From an uncultured Christensenellaceae bacterium (lineage in GTDB: Bacteria; Bacillota; Clostridia; Christensenellales; Borkfalkiaceae): a DNA stretch of 64,000 nucleotides. Shown one piece after another: positions 8,085-16,036 of the stretch. Numbering within the stretch: position 1 is the first letter of the stretch; each line of letters starts with the position of its first letter. The notes below the pieces were generated by a model, which did not search any database, had not been told where the DNA came from, and worked only from the letters and a program-made list of their open reading frames with translations. The stretch is from assembly GCA_910587825.1 (NCBI GenBank), contig CAJUNJ010000005.1, positions 1-64,000 on the forward strand. The letters are read 5' to 3'. Made by a program: the position numbers and the translations under genes.

Positions 8085-8936
8085 TTATTTTTTATCCGCA
8101 AGATATTGCAGAACCGAGTGCGCGGCAACGTTGCCTTCGCCTGCGGATTTTGCGTACTGATACGGTCTGCCCGTGCAGTCGCCAGCCGCAAAGACACCCG
8201 CAATGTTGGTGGAACAGTCGCGTTCCACCGCTATATGCCCGTCCTTTACTGCAAGCCCGTGCATAAGTTGCGACGGCGAAAACGAACCCTTTAAGATAAA
8301 CGCTCCGTCTACTTCTATACTCTTATCCTTAAAGTTTACCCTTTCAAGGCGCATACCGCCCGTAAACGACAGCGGCTGTTTTAAAATAATTTCGGCATTT
8401 TCTGCTTTTATCTCGTATCCGCGGTACAGCGGCATTACGTAAACCTTTTCCGCCAGACCCGCAAGATATTCTATTTCGTGTTCGAATTTCTTTTCGGTAC
8501 AGAGTACGGCTATCTTCTTGCCCTTGTACAAAAAACCGTCGCACGTGGCGCAGTAGCTTATCCCCCTGCCGACGAACTCTTCTTCGCCGGCGACGGGCTT
8601 TACTGCCGACACGCCCGTGCAGAGAATGACGGATTTTGCTTCATATTGGTTTTTACCCGCAAGCAGTGTAAAATACCCGTCCGTCTCGTAAACGCCGTTG
8701 ACAACCTCTTCGGTAAGTTTTATTCCCATACCCTCGTAATGGTTTAAAAAAGTCCATTCAAGCTGTTCGCCCGTGACGTCGGGCAGTCCGAGATAATTTT
8801 TAATTCTCTCCGCCTGACCGACTTTTTTTGACACCGAACGCCCCGAAAGCCAGATAAAATTTTTACCGTGAATTTTTAAATTGACAGCCGCGGATATTCC
8901 CGCAGGTCCGCTGCCAATGATTGCCGTATCGTACAT
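8085..8936 (-). CDS. thioredoxin-reductase-like flavoprotein lacking the NADPH motif (FFTR-like candidate)
   Basis: A 283-residue FAD protein of the thioredoxin-reductase fold. FAD binding is shown by IIGSGPAGISAA (7-18) and the C-terminal GVFAAGDCTG; the redox-active pair is CATC (129-132). Ordinary TrxB has a GGGxSA/E-type NADPH loop right after this, followed by HRR-x3-R. Here the corresponding stretch (about 142-157) reads IAVLCTEKKFEHEIEYL, and no HRRxxxR is present. Known families with this loss are the clostridial ferredoxin-linked flavin thioredoxin reductases and the related deeply rooted type, which take electrons from ferredoxin rather than NADPH. Sitting 59 bases after an [FeFe]-hydrogenase gene, a ferredoxin-linked role is attractive but inferred. 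The length is shorter than typical TrxB (about 310). Confidence 0.8.
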   Translation of the reverse strand: MYDTAIIGSGPAGISAAVNLKIHGKNFIWLSGRSVSKKVGQAERIKNYLGLPDVTGEQLEWTFLNHYEGMGIKLTEEVVNGVYETDGYFTLLAGKNQYEAKSVILCTGVSAVKPVAGEEEFVGRGISYCATCDGFLYKGKKIAVLCTEKKFEHEIEYLAGLAEKVYVMPLYRGYEIKAENAEIILKQPLSFTGGMRLERVNFKDKSIEVDGAFILKGSFSPSQLMHGLAVKDGHIAVERDCSTNIAGVFAAGDCTGRPYQYAKSAGEGNVAAHSVLQYLADKK

Positions 8937-8995
8937 AGTACAGTTTTTGACCTTTATTCGACTTTTTAACCTAAATCCGCAAACGTGCGGTTACT

Positions 8996-10510
8996 TCAAT
9001 TCATATCAGAAAGCTTTTCGGCAAGGTTTTCCATCTCTTTGGGCGGAATTGCCTTTTCGCTTGATTGTACAAGCTTTTCGACGACAGTCTTTGCGCTTTC
9101 GGGCGGAATTATCGTACCTACACCCGCAACGCAGCCGCCGGGGCACCCCATACCCTCTATCATATATCCGTTAAGCTTTCCCGCCTTTGCAAGCGTCAAA
9201 ATCTTTTTGCAGTCGGAAAGCCCTTCCGCATGCCTTATCTTGACCTCTGTACCGGGATAATATTCGTTGATACAGTTTTCTATTGCGCCGGCAACCCCGC
9301 CGGAGCAGGCGTATCCCCTGCCCGCGCCCGTCGCGCCTATCTTTACGGGAAGCTCTTCCATCTCTTCCGGGTTGATATTTTTAGCTTCGAACATACCCGC
9401 AAGCTCTTCGAATGTGATTACGAAGTCGACGTGGCTTCTCACTGTCCGCCTTGAAGCTTCAAGCTTTTTCGCGGCGCAGGGACCTATAAACACAACCCTT
9501 GCGTTGGGGCGGTTAATCTTTATGGAACGCGCCGTCGCCACCATAGGCGTAAGCTCACGCGAGACCTGCGAAGCCAAATCGGGAAACTGCTTTTTTACAA
9601 GCACAGCCCAAGCGGGGCAACAGCTTGTAAACAGGAAGGGAAGATTACCCGTCGCAACATCGTTGACGTAATGGTGCGCTTCCGCAATACAGCCGACGTC
9701 CGCGCCGACGGCAACTTCGTACACGTCCTTAAAGCCGAGCGCGAGAAGCGCAGACTTCATTCTGCCGGGCGTTGCTTTTGCCCCGAACTGACCTATTATA
9801 GCGGGAGCGACAGCCGCCACTATCTCGTCACCCTTCTTTATCGCCTGAATAAGCTGGTATATCTGCGATTTGTCGGCAATCGCGCCGAAAGGACAAACCG
9901 ACATACACTGACCGCAGGCGACGCATTTTTCGTTGTCAATATGCGCCCTGCCGTATTCGTCTGTGGAAATTGCCTTTACACCGCAAGCCGAAGCGCACGG
10001 GCGGACGTGATGGGCAATAGCTCCGTAGGGACAGGCAGACTTACACTTACCGCATTTTATACACTTGGTCTGGTCTATGAAAGACTTGCCGTTAACTATT
10101 GAAATTGCACCCCTGGGGCAGCTTTTTATACACGAATGCGCGACGCAGTTCCTGCACTGGTCTGACACGTAAAATTCGTTGTCGGGACACTTATCGCACG
10201 CAGACGGTATTACCTGCATTAGAGGCGGTTCGTAATACTTTTCCGATATATTGCTTCTGTCCACGCCCGAAGTTATATGTACGGGCTTGTTTTCGGGACG
10301 AAGCGAAAGTCCCATTGCAAGGCGGACGCGTTCGGAAGCAATCTGCCGTTCGCGGTAAATACTTTCGCGGTATCTGGGAATTTCGTCCGGCGTGATAAGG
10401 AAAGGTATTCCTTCAAGGTCGTCCGAAGGATTTTCGGATTCGTAGGCGACTTTCGCCACTTCTTTAAATACTTGTCTTCTTAAATCTGTAACTACGCTTT
10501 GTGTTTTCAT
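8996..10510 (-). CDS. monomeric [FeFe]-hydrogenase, group-B-like
   Basis: A 504-residue cytoplasmic iron hydrogenase that makes or uses H2 with ferredoxin-type electron carriers. It has an N-terminal family-specific region with a Cys cluster (about 105-131) and ferredoxin-like 4Fe-4S motifs around 131-165 and 196-210. The H-cluster domain follows: L1 TSCCPAW (Cys297/298), L2 IGPCAAKKLEA (Cys345) and L3 EGMGCPGGC (Cys456, Cys460). The TSCCPAW and IGPCAAKK variants and the N-terminus match group B (B1/B3) rather than the better-known group A enzymes. No HydE/F/G maturases are in the window. A consensus promoter stands so close to the ATG that the mRNA is probably leaderless; the conserved-looking N-terminus argues against a later start. 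Confidence 0.93.
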   Translation of the reverse strand: MKTQSVVTDLRRQVFKEVAKVAYESENPSDDLEGIPFLITPDEIPRYRESIYRERQIASERVRLAMGLSLRPENKPVHITSGVDRSNISEKYYEPPLMQVIPSACDKCPDNEFYVSDQCRNCVAHSCIKSCPRGAISIVNGKSFIDQTKCIKCGKCKSACPYGAIAHHVRPCASACGVKAISTDEYGRAHIDNEKCVACGQCMSVCPFGAIADKSQIYQLIQAIKKGDEIVAAVAPAIIGQFGAKATPGRMKSALLALGFKDVYEVAVGADVGCIAEAHHYVNDVATGNLPFLFTSCCPAWAVLVKKQFPDLASQVSRELTPMVATARSIKINRPNARVVFIGPCAAKKLEASRRTVRSHVDFVITFEELAGMFEAKNINPEEMEELPVKIGATGAGRGYACSGGVAGAIENCINEYYPGTEVKIRHAEGLSDCKKILTLAKAGKLNGYMIEGMGCPGGCVAGVGTIIPPESAKTVVEKLVQSSEKAIPPKEMENLAEKLSDMN

Positions 10511-10519
10511 AACTCAATT

Positions 10520-10548
10520 ATTATAGCACGGCTTACAGCTATTGTCAA
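10520..10548 (-). promoter_or_regulatory. consensus sigma-A promoter of the hydrogenase gene
   Basis: Perfect TTGACA (10543-10548), 17-base spacer, perfect TATAAT (10520-10525). Only 9 bases lie between the -10 box and the ATG at 10510, leaving a leader of about 2-3 bases and no ribosome site. Confidence 0.8.
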
Positions 10549-10596
10549 AAAATTGAAAACGGTAAAATATTTAAATTGATAAATTTTTACCGAAAA

Positions 10597-10627
10597 CCCG
10601 CCCGAACGCTTTTCGCGTTCGGGCGGG
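10597..10627 (-). terminator. intrinsic terminator after the ABC permease
   Basis: Perfect 13-base stem CCCGCCCGAACGC with a 5-base loop, followed on the minus strand by GTTTTCGGTAAAAATTT. It lies just after the permease stop at 10635. Confidence 0.85.
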
Positions 10628-10634
10628 AATAGAT

Positions 10635-12482
10635 TTATTCTATTGCCTTTAAGCTGTCGTTCATATTTACCTTGACTATTTTTCTGTAAAGTATAAGCGT
10701 TACAAGACCCGTGAACAGCAACACCACAACAGGCGCGATAAGCCAGGTAAACCAGCTTACTTTCGCAAGCGAGCCTATGCCCATTACCTTAAACACAAGC
10801 CACAGTAAAAGTGCGGACAGCGGGTAGCCGAAAACTATGCCTATTGCGGAATTGACGTACACTTCACGGTATATGTAACCCGTTACTTCCCTGTCGTAAT
10901 AACCCAAAACCATTAGCGTTGCTATTTCGCGGTTGCGTTCGCTTATATTTATATTTGTAAGCGTGTAAATTACCACTGCGGTAAGCACGCCCGCAAACAC
11001 GACGATTACCGCCGATATTCCCATTATCGCACCCGAACCGAAGTCCTGAAAGAGGCACATATCCAAAAGCCCCAGCCCCGCCATAACGAGTGCGGTTGAA
11101 AACGCAACGGATATAACCGTCATTAAAAACCTGCTTTTGTATCTTAAAACGTTGCGCATAGTCGATTTGTATCTGAAAGAAAGCCTGTTCCAGAGAACGG
11201 GTATTCTTTCGAGAATGACCTTTTTGCCCGCCCGCGGGGGTTTGGGACGCAACAGGTTTGCGGGGCGTTCGCCAGTAAGCTCTATTCCGGAAAGCGCGGT
11301 TGCGACAAGCGTTGCAGCCACTATCAGCGCAAGCGTGATTATATAGAAAACTACCGTTACGCTCGGAGCCATAGGGGGCATATTGAAGCTGTAATTGAAA
11401 ACTATATACAGGAAATACGCCAGACCTATCCCGACGAAATACGCGCCCACGCCGCCTATTCCCGTTGCTATCAACGCAAACAGCAGATACTTGGATATTA
11501 TGCCGGAAGACGAATAGCCGAGAGTTTTAAGACAGGCTATCTGCGAACGCTCTTCATCGAGAAGGCGGGTCATCGTGGACAGCACGACAAGCGCGGTAAC
11601 AAGCAGAAACGCAACCATCAACACGTAACCTATCGCTTCGACCTTGTCGCTGTACGAAGACAGAGATTTATAACTGTAATTGTCGTACAAAGTCAACACT
11701 TCGACGTTTTCGAGAGTGCGCGTTATATCTTTAACGCCGTTGTCTGTAAGCGTCTTATAATCCTTTGAAAAGCAGTTGAAAACCGTTCTGTCCCCAATTG
11801 CTACGTATATATCGCCGTTGGGTAAAGGCATAGCGGACTTGTCTACGTAAAGTATATTTTCAAGACAGTCCATATCCGCAGTTCCCGTAGTCGTGTCGGG
11901 AACTTCGGTAATATCGTTGTTGTAACTCGGTTCTCCGTCCTTTGCAAACGTAAGCGCACCCTGAACGGTGCCGACGACCGTTACGACGGAGTTCAGATAT
12001 TCCGGAATGCCGAACGGCGTTAAATCTATTTTTACTTCTTCGCCGACGGGGTATCCCTTTATTACGTTGTCGGCCCGTTCCGCATAACATTGCAACGCGG
12101 AAGACGGGTTTTCGCCCTCCAAAAGGTCGGGCTTGTTTACCGTCCAGTTGTCGAAATCGACGAAATACACCCTAAGCGAACGCTTTTCGCCGATTGATAC
12201 ATCCAGCGACTGACCGACGTTTACGTCCGCGCCCGCAAAAAGCGTTTTGATTTTTGCGATATCCTCTTCCGAAAAACCGAGCGGGGACTTGCTTTTAATT
12301 ATAAAATCGCTTGCGTTGTTGGAAATATAATACGCGTTGAGCGATTTATTGATTTTATCGGGCGCCATACCGACGCCCGAACAAAACCCGACCGATACCA
12401 ACACCATAAATATAAGCGATATAAGCCGTGCGGCGTGTTTTTTGAACATACGCCACAGTGTTTTCAAATAGGTCTTAATCAC
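10635..12482 (-). CDS. FtsX-like ABC transporter permease
   Basis: A 615-residue permease with the MacB/FtsX architecture: a membrane helix near the N-terminus (residues about 18-38), a large extracytoplasmic domain to about 280, then three helices (first FtsX domain, containing the ERSQIACLKTLGYS coupling segment). A second FtsX set lies in the C-terminal half (SERNREIATLMVLGYYD). Two FtsX repeats with a long extracellular insert are typical of clostridial transporters implicated in lipoprotein, peptide or antimicrobial handling; the substrate is unknown. The start codon is GTG, 4 bases after the ATPase stop, so the two are coupled. Confidence 0.85.
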   Translation of the reverse strand: MIKTYLKTLWRMFKKHAARLISLIFMVLVSVGFCSGVGMAPDKINKSLNAYYISNNASDFIIKSKSPLGFSEEDIAKIKTLFAGADVNVGQSLDVSIGEKRSLRVYFVDFDNWTVNKPDLLEGENPSSALQCYAERADNVIKGYPVGEEVKIDLTPFGIPEYLNSVVTVVGTVQGALTFAKDGEPSYNNDITEVPDTTTGTADMDCLENILYVDKSAMPLPNGDIYVAIGDRTVFNCFSKDYKTLTDNGVKDITRTLENVEVLTLYDNYSYKSLSSYSDKVEAIGYVLMVAFLLVTALVVLSTMTRLLDEERSQIACLKTLGYSSSGIISKYLLFALIATGIGGVGAYFVGIGLAYFLYIVFNYSFNMPPMAPSVTVVFYIITLALIVAATLVATALSGIELTGERPANLLRPKPPRAGKKVILERIPVLWNRLSFRYKSTMRNVLRYKSRFLMTVISVAFSTALVMAGLGLLDMCLFQDFGSGAIMGISAVIVVFAGVLTAVVIYTLTNINISERNREIATLMVLGYYDREVTGYIYREVYVNSAIGIVFGYPLSALLLWLVFKVMGIGSLAKVSWFTWLIAPVVVLLFTGLVTLILYRKIVKVNMNDSLKAIE

Positions 12483-12486
12483 GTTA

Positions 12487-13188
12487 TCACCACTCTATTT
12501 CATCGATGGGTACGGGAGAGGCGTTGCTTTCTATGCGCTCTATCTGTCCGCTTTTGATATATATGACTTTATCCGCCATATCTTTCAGCGCGGAATTGTG
12601 GGTAACTATTATAACAAGGCGTTTGCGCTGTTTTGACACGTCGTATAAAAGTTTTAAAATCTTTTTGCCCGTGGCATAATCGAGTGCGCCCGTCGGTTCG
12701 TCGCAGAGAAGCAGTTTTGGGTTTTTAGCCATTGCTCTGGCTATTGACACGCGTTGCTGTTCTCCCCCCGAAAGCTGTGCGGGGAAGTTGTTAAGTCTGT
12801 CTTCAAGCCCCACTTCCTTTAAAATTTCTTCGGGTTTCAAGTGGTCCTTGCATATTTCCACGGCAATTTCGACGTTTTCAAGCGCGGTTAAGTTGGGCAT
12901 TAAATTGTAGAACTGAAAAACGAAGCCGACGTCGTTGCGGCGGTATTCGGTAAGTCCGCGTTTATTAAGTGAAGTTACGTTTTTTCCGTCAAGAATTATT
13001 TGACCCGAAGTAGCGTTATCCATCCCGCCGAGCAGGTTTAAAAGGGTCGTCTTGCCCGCGCCCGACGAACCGAGTACGACGGCGAACTCGCCGTCTTCAA
13101 GCGTAAAAGACGCATCTTTAAGCGCGTCTACCGTAACGCTTCCCGTCCTGTACTGTTTGCCTACGCCCGTCAATTCAAGAAAACTCAT
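12487..13188 (-). CDS. ABC transporter ATP-binding protein (MacB/LolD type)
   Basis: A 233-residue nucleotide-binding subunit for the adjacent FtsX-like permease. Motifs: Walker A GSSGAGKTT (about 39-47), Q-loop FVFQFYNLMPNLTALENVE, signature LSGGEQQRVSIARA, Walker B LLLCDEPTGALD and the H-loop THN. The FQFYNLMP and EPTGALD wording is characteristic of the MacB/LolD subfamily. One base separates its start from the stop of the upstream YcxB-like gene, making a three-gene operon. Confidence 0.93.
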   Translation of the reverse strand: MSFLELTGVGKQYRTGSVTVDALKDASFTLEDGEFAVVLGSSGAGKTTLLNLLGGMDNATSGQIILDGKNVTSLNKRGLTEYRRNDVGFVFQFYNLMPNLTALENVEIAVEICKDHLKPEEILKEVGLEDRLNNFPAQLSGGEQQRVSIARAMAKNPKLLLCDEPTGALDYATGKKILKLLYDVSKQRKRLVIIVTHNSALKDMADKVIYIKSGQIERIESNASPVPIDEIEW

Positions 13189-13189
13189 A

Positions 13190-13804
13190 CTATTCTTTAA
13201 ACTCCCCGAACGGCTCTTCCGGCTCTTCGACCGACTTATCGGCGGTTGTAATTTTTTCTTCCGTGCCCGCGGGCGGACAAACGACCGTAGCCGCTCCCTT
13301 TATAGGCAGTTTAAAATTGCTCCTTAAAATATTTAGCTCGCCTTCCGAAAGCCCATCTTTGAGAACGGGATAAACCGCGCCTCCGACAAACAGAGCTATG
13401 TAGTCTTTGCTTTCCTTCGATTTTATTACCTGCGAATTGAAAATTTTAACGTGCGCGACGTTTTCGCCGTTAACTGTCTGGTCGATTGTAAAGCTGTCGG
13501 CAAAAAATTCGTACTCGTTGATTTTAGGCAGAGCGGTAACGTTTTTTATTGCCTTTCTTATAAGAACTTTTACGCCGATGCCAAGACCCAAAAGAACGGC
13601 GAAAAGCAAAATAAAAAACATAACTTCATAGTCGAACTTTTCAAAAACCGCGGAAAGTACTTCAAGCGCGATAAACACGGAAATGCCGATTGCACCGACT
13701 ATTATCATTGCAAGCGCCATCATATCTGCGCTGCGCGACATCTCCTTCTGCATACGCACGTCCATAGGCGTTTGCGATTTAATTGTTCCTTCGGGCGTTA
13801 ACAT
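13190..13804 (-). CDS. YcxB-like two-helix membrane protein
   Basis: A 204-residue protein with two membrane helices (about 30-51 and 62-83) followed by a soluble domain. The segment with KINEYEFFADSFTI, KIFNSQVIKSKESKDYIALF and YPVLKDGLSEGE resembles the YcxB-like C-terminal domain found in Firmicutes. The C-terminus is acidic. Function is unknown. I start at the ATG at 13804, preceded by GGGAG; the frame stays open upstream only because it runs through the tRNA-Leu gene. It heads the operon with the FtsX-type ABC transporter, so it may be an accessory, but this is inference. Confidence 0.7.
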   Translation of the reverse strand: MLTPEGTIKSQTPMDVRMQKEMSRSADMMALAMIIVGAIGISVFIALEVLSAVFEKFDYEVMFFILLFAVLLGLGIGVKVLIRKAIKNVTALPKINEYEFFADSFTIDQTVNGENVAHVKIFNSQVIKSKESKDYIALFVGGAVYPVLKDGLSEGELNILRSNFKLPIKGAATVVCPPAGTEEKITTADKSVEEPEEPFGEFKE

Positions 13805-13840
13805 AAATTTCTCCCTTGCGCGGTGTATTCCCGCGCGAAA

Positions 13841-13923
13841 TGGTGCGGATAACAGGAGTTGAACCTGCACCCTTGCGGACGGGATTCTAAGTCCCGCGCG
13901 TCTGCCTATTCCGCCATATCCGC
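13841..13923 (-). tRNA. tRNA-Leu (anticodon TAG)
   Basis: An 83-base leucine tRNA with encoded CCA. The acceptor GCGGATA pairs with TATCCGC, the anticodon stem CGGGA/TCCCG holds loop CTTAGAA (anticodon TAG, reading CUA and probably other CUN codons), there is a long variable arm typical of Leu, and the T-arm contains GGTTCAACTCC. Its first 28 bases and the 8 bases before them are repeated upstream at 14107-14142, so the gene looks restored after an insertion. Confidence 0.95.
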
Positions 13924-13931
13924 ATATTGAT
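13896..13931. repeat. 36-bp direct repeat, tRNA-proximal copy
   Basis: A perfect 36-base match to 14107-14142. It consists of the first 28 bases of tRNA-Leu plus 8 bases of its upstream flank. The two copies bracket a 175-bp segment without coding content. Confidence 0.9.
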
Positions 13932-14106
13932 CTGTAATGTACATTAAACTGTAAAGCCATCACCCCGCAAGCGCGGGACTTAATTTTTTCAGGGCTCCCG
14001 AAAAAATTTTGCATAGCAAAAGTTTTTTGGGAAAAGGAGCGGTAACGGAGCTCAGTTGCAGTTTGCACACAGTGCGGACTGCTTAAAGCGGAGTTTACCG
14101 CGACGA
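13932..14106. repeat. 175-bp insert within the tRNA-Leu locus, MITE-like
   Basis: A non-coding segment bounded by the 36-bp direct repeats. It contains a near-perfect 17-base-pair hairpin (13996-14012 with 14016-14032, 15 of 17 identical and the rest G-U capable). The stretch near 14072-14098 shares ACACAGT-GCGG-GCTTAA-GCGGAGTTT with the ftsY-smc gap (26847-26874). This suggests a small dispersed element rather than ordinary intergenic DNA. Confidence 0.6.
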
Positions 14107-14142
14107 GCGCGTCTGCCTATTCCGCCATATCCGCATATTGAT
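14107..14142 (-). pseudogene. truncated tRNA-Leu 5' half (second copy of the 36-bp repeat)
   Basis: Positions 14107-14134 repeat exactly the first 28 bases of the intact tRNA-Leu (acceptor strand, D-arm and start of the anticodon stem), then the match stops. It sits directly downstream of the strong promoter at 14166-14194, so it marks where the original tRNA gene began. It cannot fold as a tRNA. Confidence 0.85.
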
Positions 14143-14165
14143 TGAAAAAATTTTTTATTACCTTT

Positions 14166-14194
14166 ATTTTATTACAAAATATTTCAAAAGTCAA
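14166..14194 (-). promoter_or_regulatory. promoter, probably the original tRNA-Leu promoter
   Basis: TTGACT (14189-14194), 17-base spacer, TAAAAT (14166-14171). Predicted start is near 14159, 25 bases before the truncated tRNA copy. The intact tRNA would be transcribed from here through the 175-bp insert, unless the insert supplies its own promoter. Confidence 0.6.
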
Positions 14195-14196
14195 TA

Positions 14197-14224
14197 GTTC
14201 CCCGACGCGAAAGCGTCGGGGAAC
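14197..14224 (-). terminator. intrinsic terminator after the ABC exporter pair
   Basis: Perfect 12-base stem GTTCCCCGACGC with a GAAA loop, 7 bases after the stop at 14231. The following minus-strand sequence is only moderately T-rich and overlaps the tRNA promoter -35. Confidence 0.75.
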
Positions 14225-14230
14225 TGCGCT

Positions 14231-16036
14231 TTATTCGCCTGCAAACTGTGAATTGTATAAGCTTGCGTAGAAGCCGTTCTTTTCTATAAGCGCGTCGTGC
14301 GTGCCTTGTTCTACTATGTTGCCGTCGCGCATAACGAGAATCAGGTCGGCGTTCTTTATTGTGGAAAGTCTGTGCGCTATGACGAAGCTGGTTCTGCCCT
14401 GCGTCAGTCTGTCCATAGCCGACTGGATAATTTCTTCGGTACGGGTGTCGACGTTGGACGTTGCCTCGTCAAGAATGAGAAGGGGCGAATTTTCCGCCAT
14501 TGCCCTTGCAATGGTTATAAGCTGCTTCTGCCCGCCCGATACGCTTGTTTCGTTTTCCATATAATAATCGAGTCCGTTTGGCAGTGTATGGACGTAATGT
14601 GCGATGCCCGCTTCCTTCAAAATTTCTTCAAGACGCGCGTCCGATACGTTGTCTTTCGAAAAGAGAATATTTTCGCGGATAGTGCCTTCAAACATCCAGG
14701 TGTCCTGCAAGACCATACCGAAAATATCGTGAATTTCAGAACGGGGCATATCCTTTATCGACACGCCGTCAATCGTAATATCCCCGCCGTCGATTTCGTA
14801 GAAGCGCATTAAAAGGTTGACCAGTGTCGTTTTACCCGCGCCGGTAGGTCCCACCACCGCGACTTTCATACCCGCTTTTATCTTTGCCGAGAAGTCGGGA
14901 ATTATTATTTTATCGGGAGAGTAGCCGAAGCGTACGTTTTTAAATTCTACGTCGCCGCGGATATTGCCCGTACCGTCTTCCGAAAGAAGCTTGCGGGATT
15001 TACCCGTTTCGTCGGAAAGCTCTTCCTGTGCAAGAAAGTCGAATACCCTTGCCGAAGCGCCCGCCGCCATCTGCAAGCTGGTCGCCGCCTGCGCAATCTG
15101 CGATAAGGGATTCTGGAAAAGGTTGACGTATACCAAAAACGCCGTTATCGTGCCGAAAGTTACGCCGGCGCCGTCAGCCATTAAAAGCCCGCCGACAACG
15201 CATACCGAAGCATATGCAAAGTATGCGATAAGGTTCATTGCAGGCTGGATAAAACCTGCTATCGACTGACCCCTTATTACGCCCCAGCGCATTTTGGAGT
15301 TGCTTACTTCGAAGTCGTCAGACATACGCTTGCCCGCATTGAACGCCTTTATTACCATATGCCCCGTATAGTATTCTTCCACTTTGCCGTTCAAGTCGCC
15401 GAGATACTGCTGGTTTTTCCTGAACTGCGGCATTGCAAGCTTGGTAAGGACAAACAGCATTATAAGCATAAGCGGAATTATCATCAGCACCGTAAGCGCC
15501 ATCTGCCACGACGTTACGAACATTGCGACAAGCACTCCCGCGAGCATACTTATCGAAGACAGGAACATTGACACTGCCTGGTCCATATTCTGGCTTATCG
15601 TGTCGACGTCGTTAGTGATTACCGAAAGCGTGTCGCCGTATTGGTGAGAGTCGAAATAACTAAGGGGAACGCAGTTTATTTTACGCGTAATGTCGCTGCG
15701 CATTCTGCGTGCGTACTTCTGCGTGACGGTCGTCATAATAAAGTTTGCCAAATAATTGCAAAGCGCGTTACAGCCGTAAAACGCGATAAGCACGACGGCA
15801 ATATTAACAATCTTCGCCATATCTATATCGCGGGTAAACGCGTGGTTTACTATTTCGTCCGTAAGTTTTGAAAGCCACTGGGGCGCGTATACCGAAAACA
15901 CGGTTGAAATTGCAATAAAAAGAAACGTCAACGCAATTTGGGGCGCGTAAGGTTTTAGCGCAAGCAGTAATTTTTTAGTACCGCCCTTACCGCCGTTAAC
16001 ACCGTTACGGGATACAGCCGTTTTTCCGTGCATCAT
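14231..16036 (-). CDS. heterodimeric ABC exporter subunit, catalytic-type NBD
   Basis: A 601-residue fused exporter half: six membrane helices (about residues 30-330) then an ATPase domain. Walker A is GPTGAGKTT, signature VSGGQKQLITIARA, Walker B LLILDEATSNVD with the catalytic Glu intact, and the switch His is in IVIAHRLSTI-like sequence. It pairs with the gene upstream, whose Walker B carries Asp instead, the classic asymmetric arrangement of BmrCD/TM287-288-type multidrug exporters. Substrates are unknown. Overlaps the partner by 4 bases (ATGA); a second in-frame ATG immediately follows the first. Confidence 0.9.
   Translation of the reverse strand: MMHGKTAVSRNGVNGGKGGTKKLLLALKPYAPQIALTFLFIAISTVFSVYAPQWLSKLTDEIVNHAFTRDIDMAKIVNIAVVLIAFYGCNALCNYLANFIMTTVTQKYARRMRSDITRKINCVPLSYFDSHQYGDTLSVITNDVDTISQNMDQAVSMFLSSISMLAGVLVAMFVTSWQMALTVLMIIPLMLIMLFVLTKLAMPQFRKNQQYLGDLNGKVEEYYTGHMVIKAFNAGKRMSDDFEVSNSKMRWGVIRGQSIAGFIQPAMNLIAYFAYASVCVVGGLLMADGAGVTFGTITAFLVYVNLFQNPLSQIAQAATSLQMAAGASARVFDFLAQEELSDETGKSRKLLSEDGTGNIRGDVEFKNVRFGYSPDKIIIPDFSAKIKAGMKVAVVGPTGAGKTTLVNLLMRFYEIDGGDITIDGVSIKDMPRSEIHDIFGMVLQDTWMFEGTIRENILFSKDNVSDARLEEILKEAGIAHYVHTLPNGLDYYMENETSVSGGQKQLITIARAMAENSPLLILDEATSNVDTRTEEIIQSAMDRLTQGRTSFVIAHRLSTIKNADLILVMRDGNIVEQGTHDALIEKNGFYASLYNSQFAGE

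Noticed and set aside
13805..14068. N-terminal extension of the YcxB-like gene to 14068
   Set aside because: The extra residues are a translation of the tRNA-Leu and its insert. The ATG at 13804 has its own GGGAG site.
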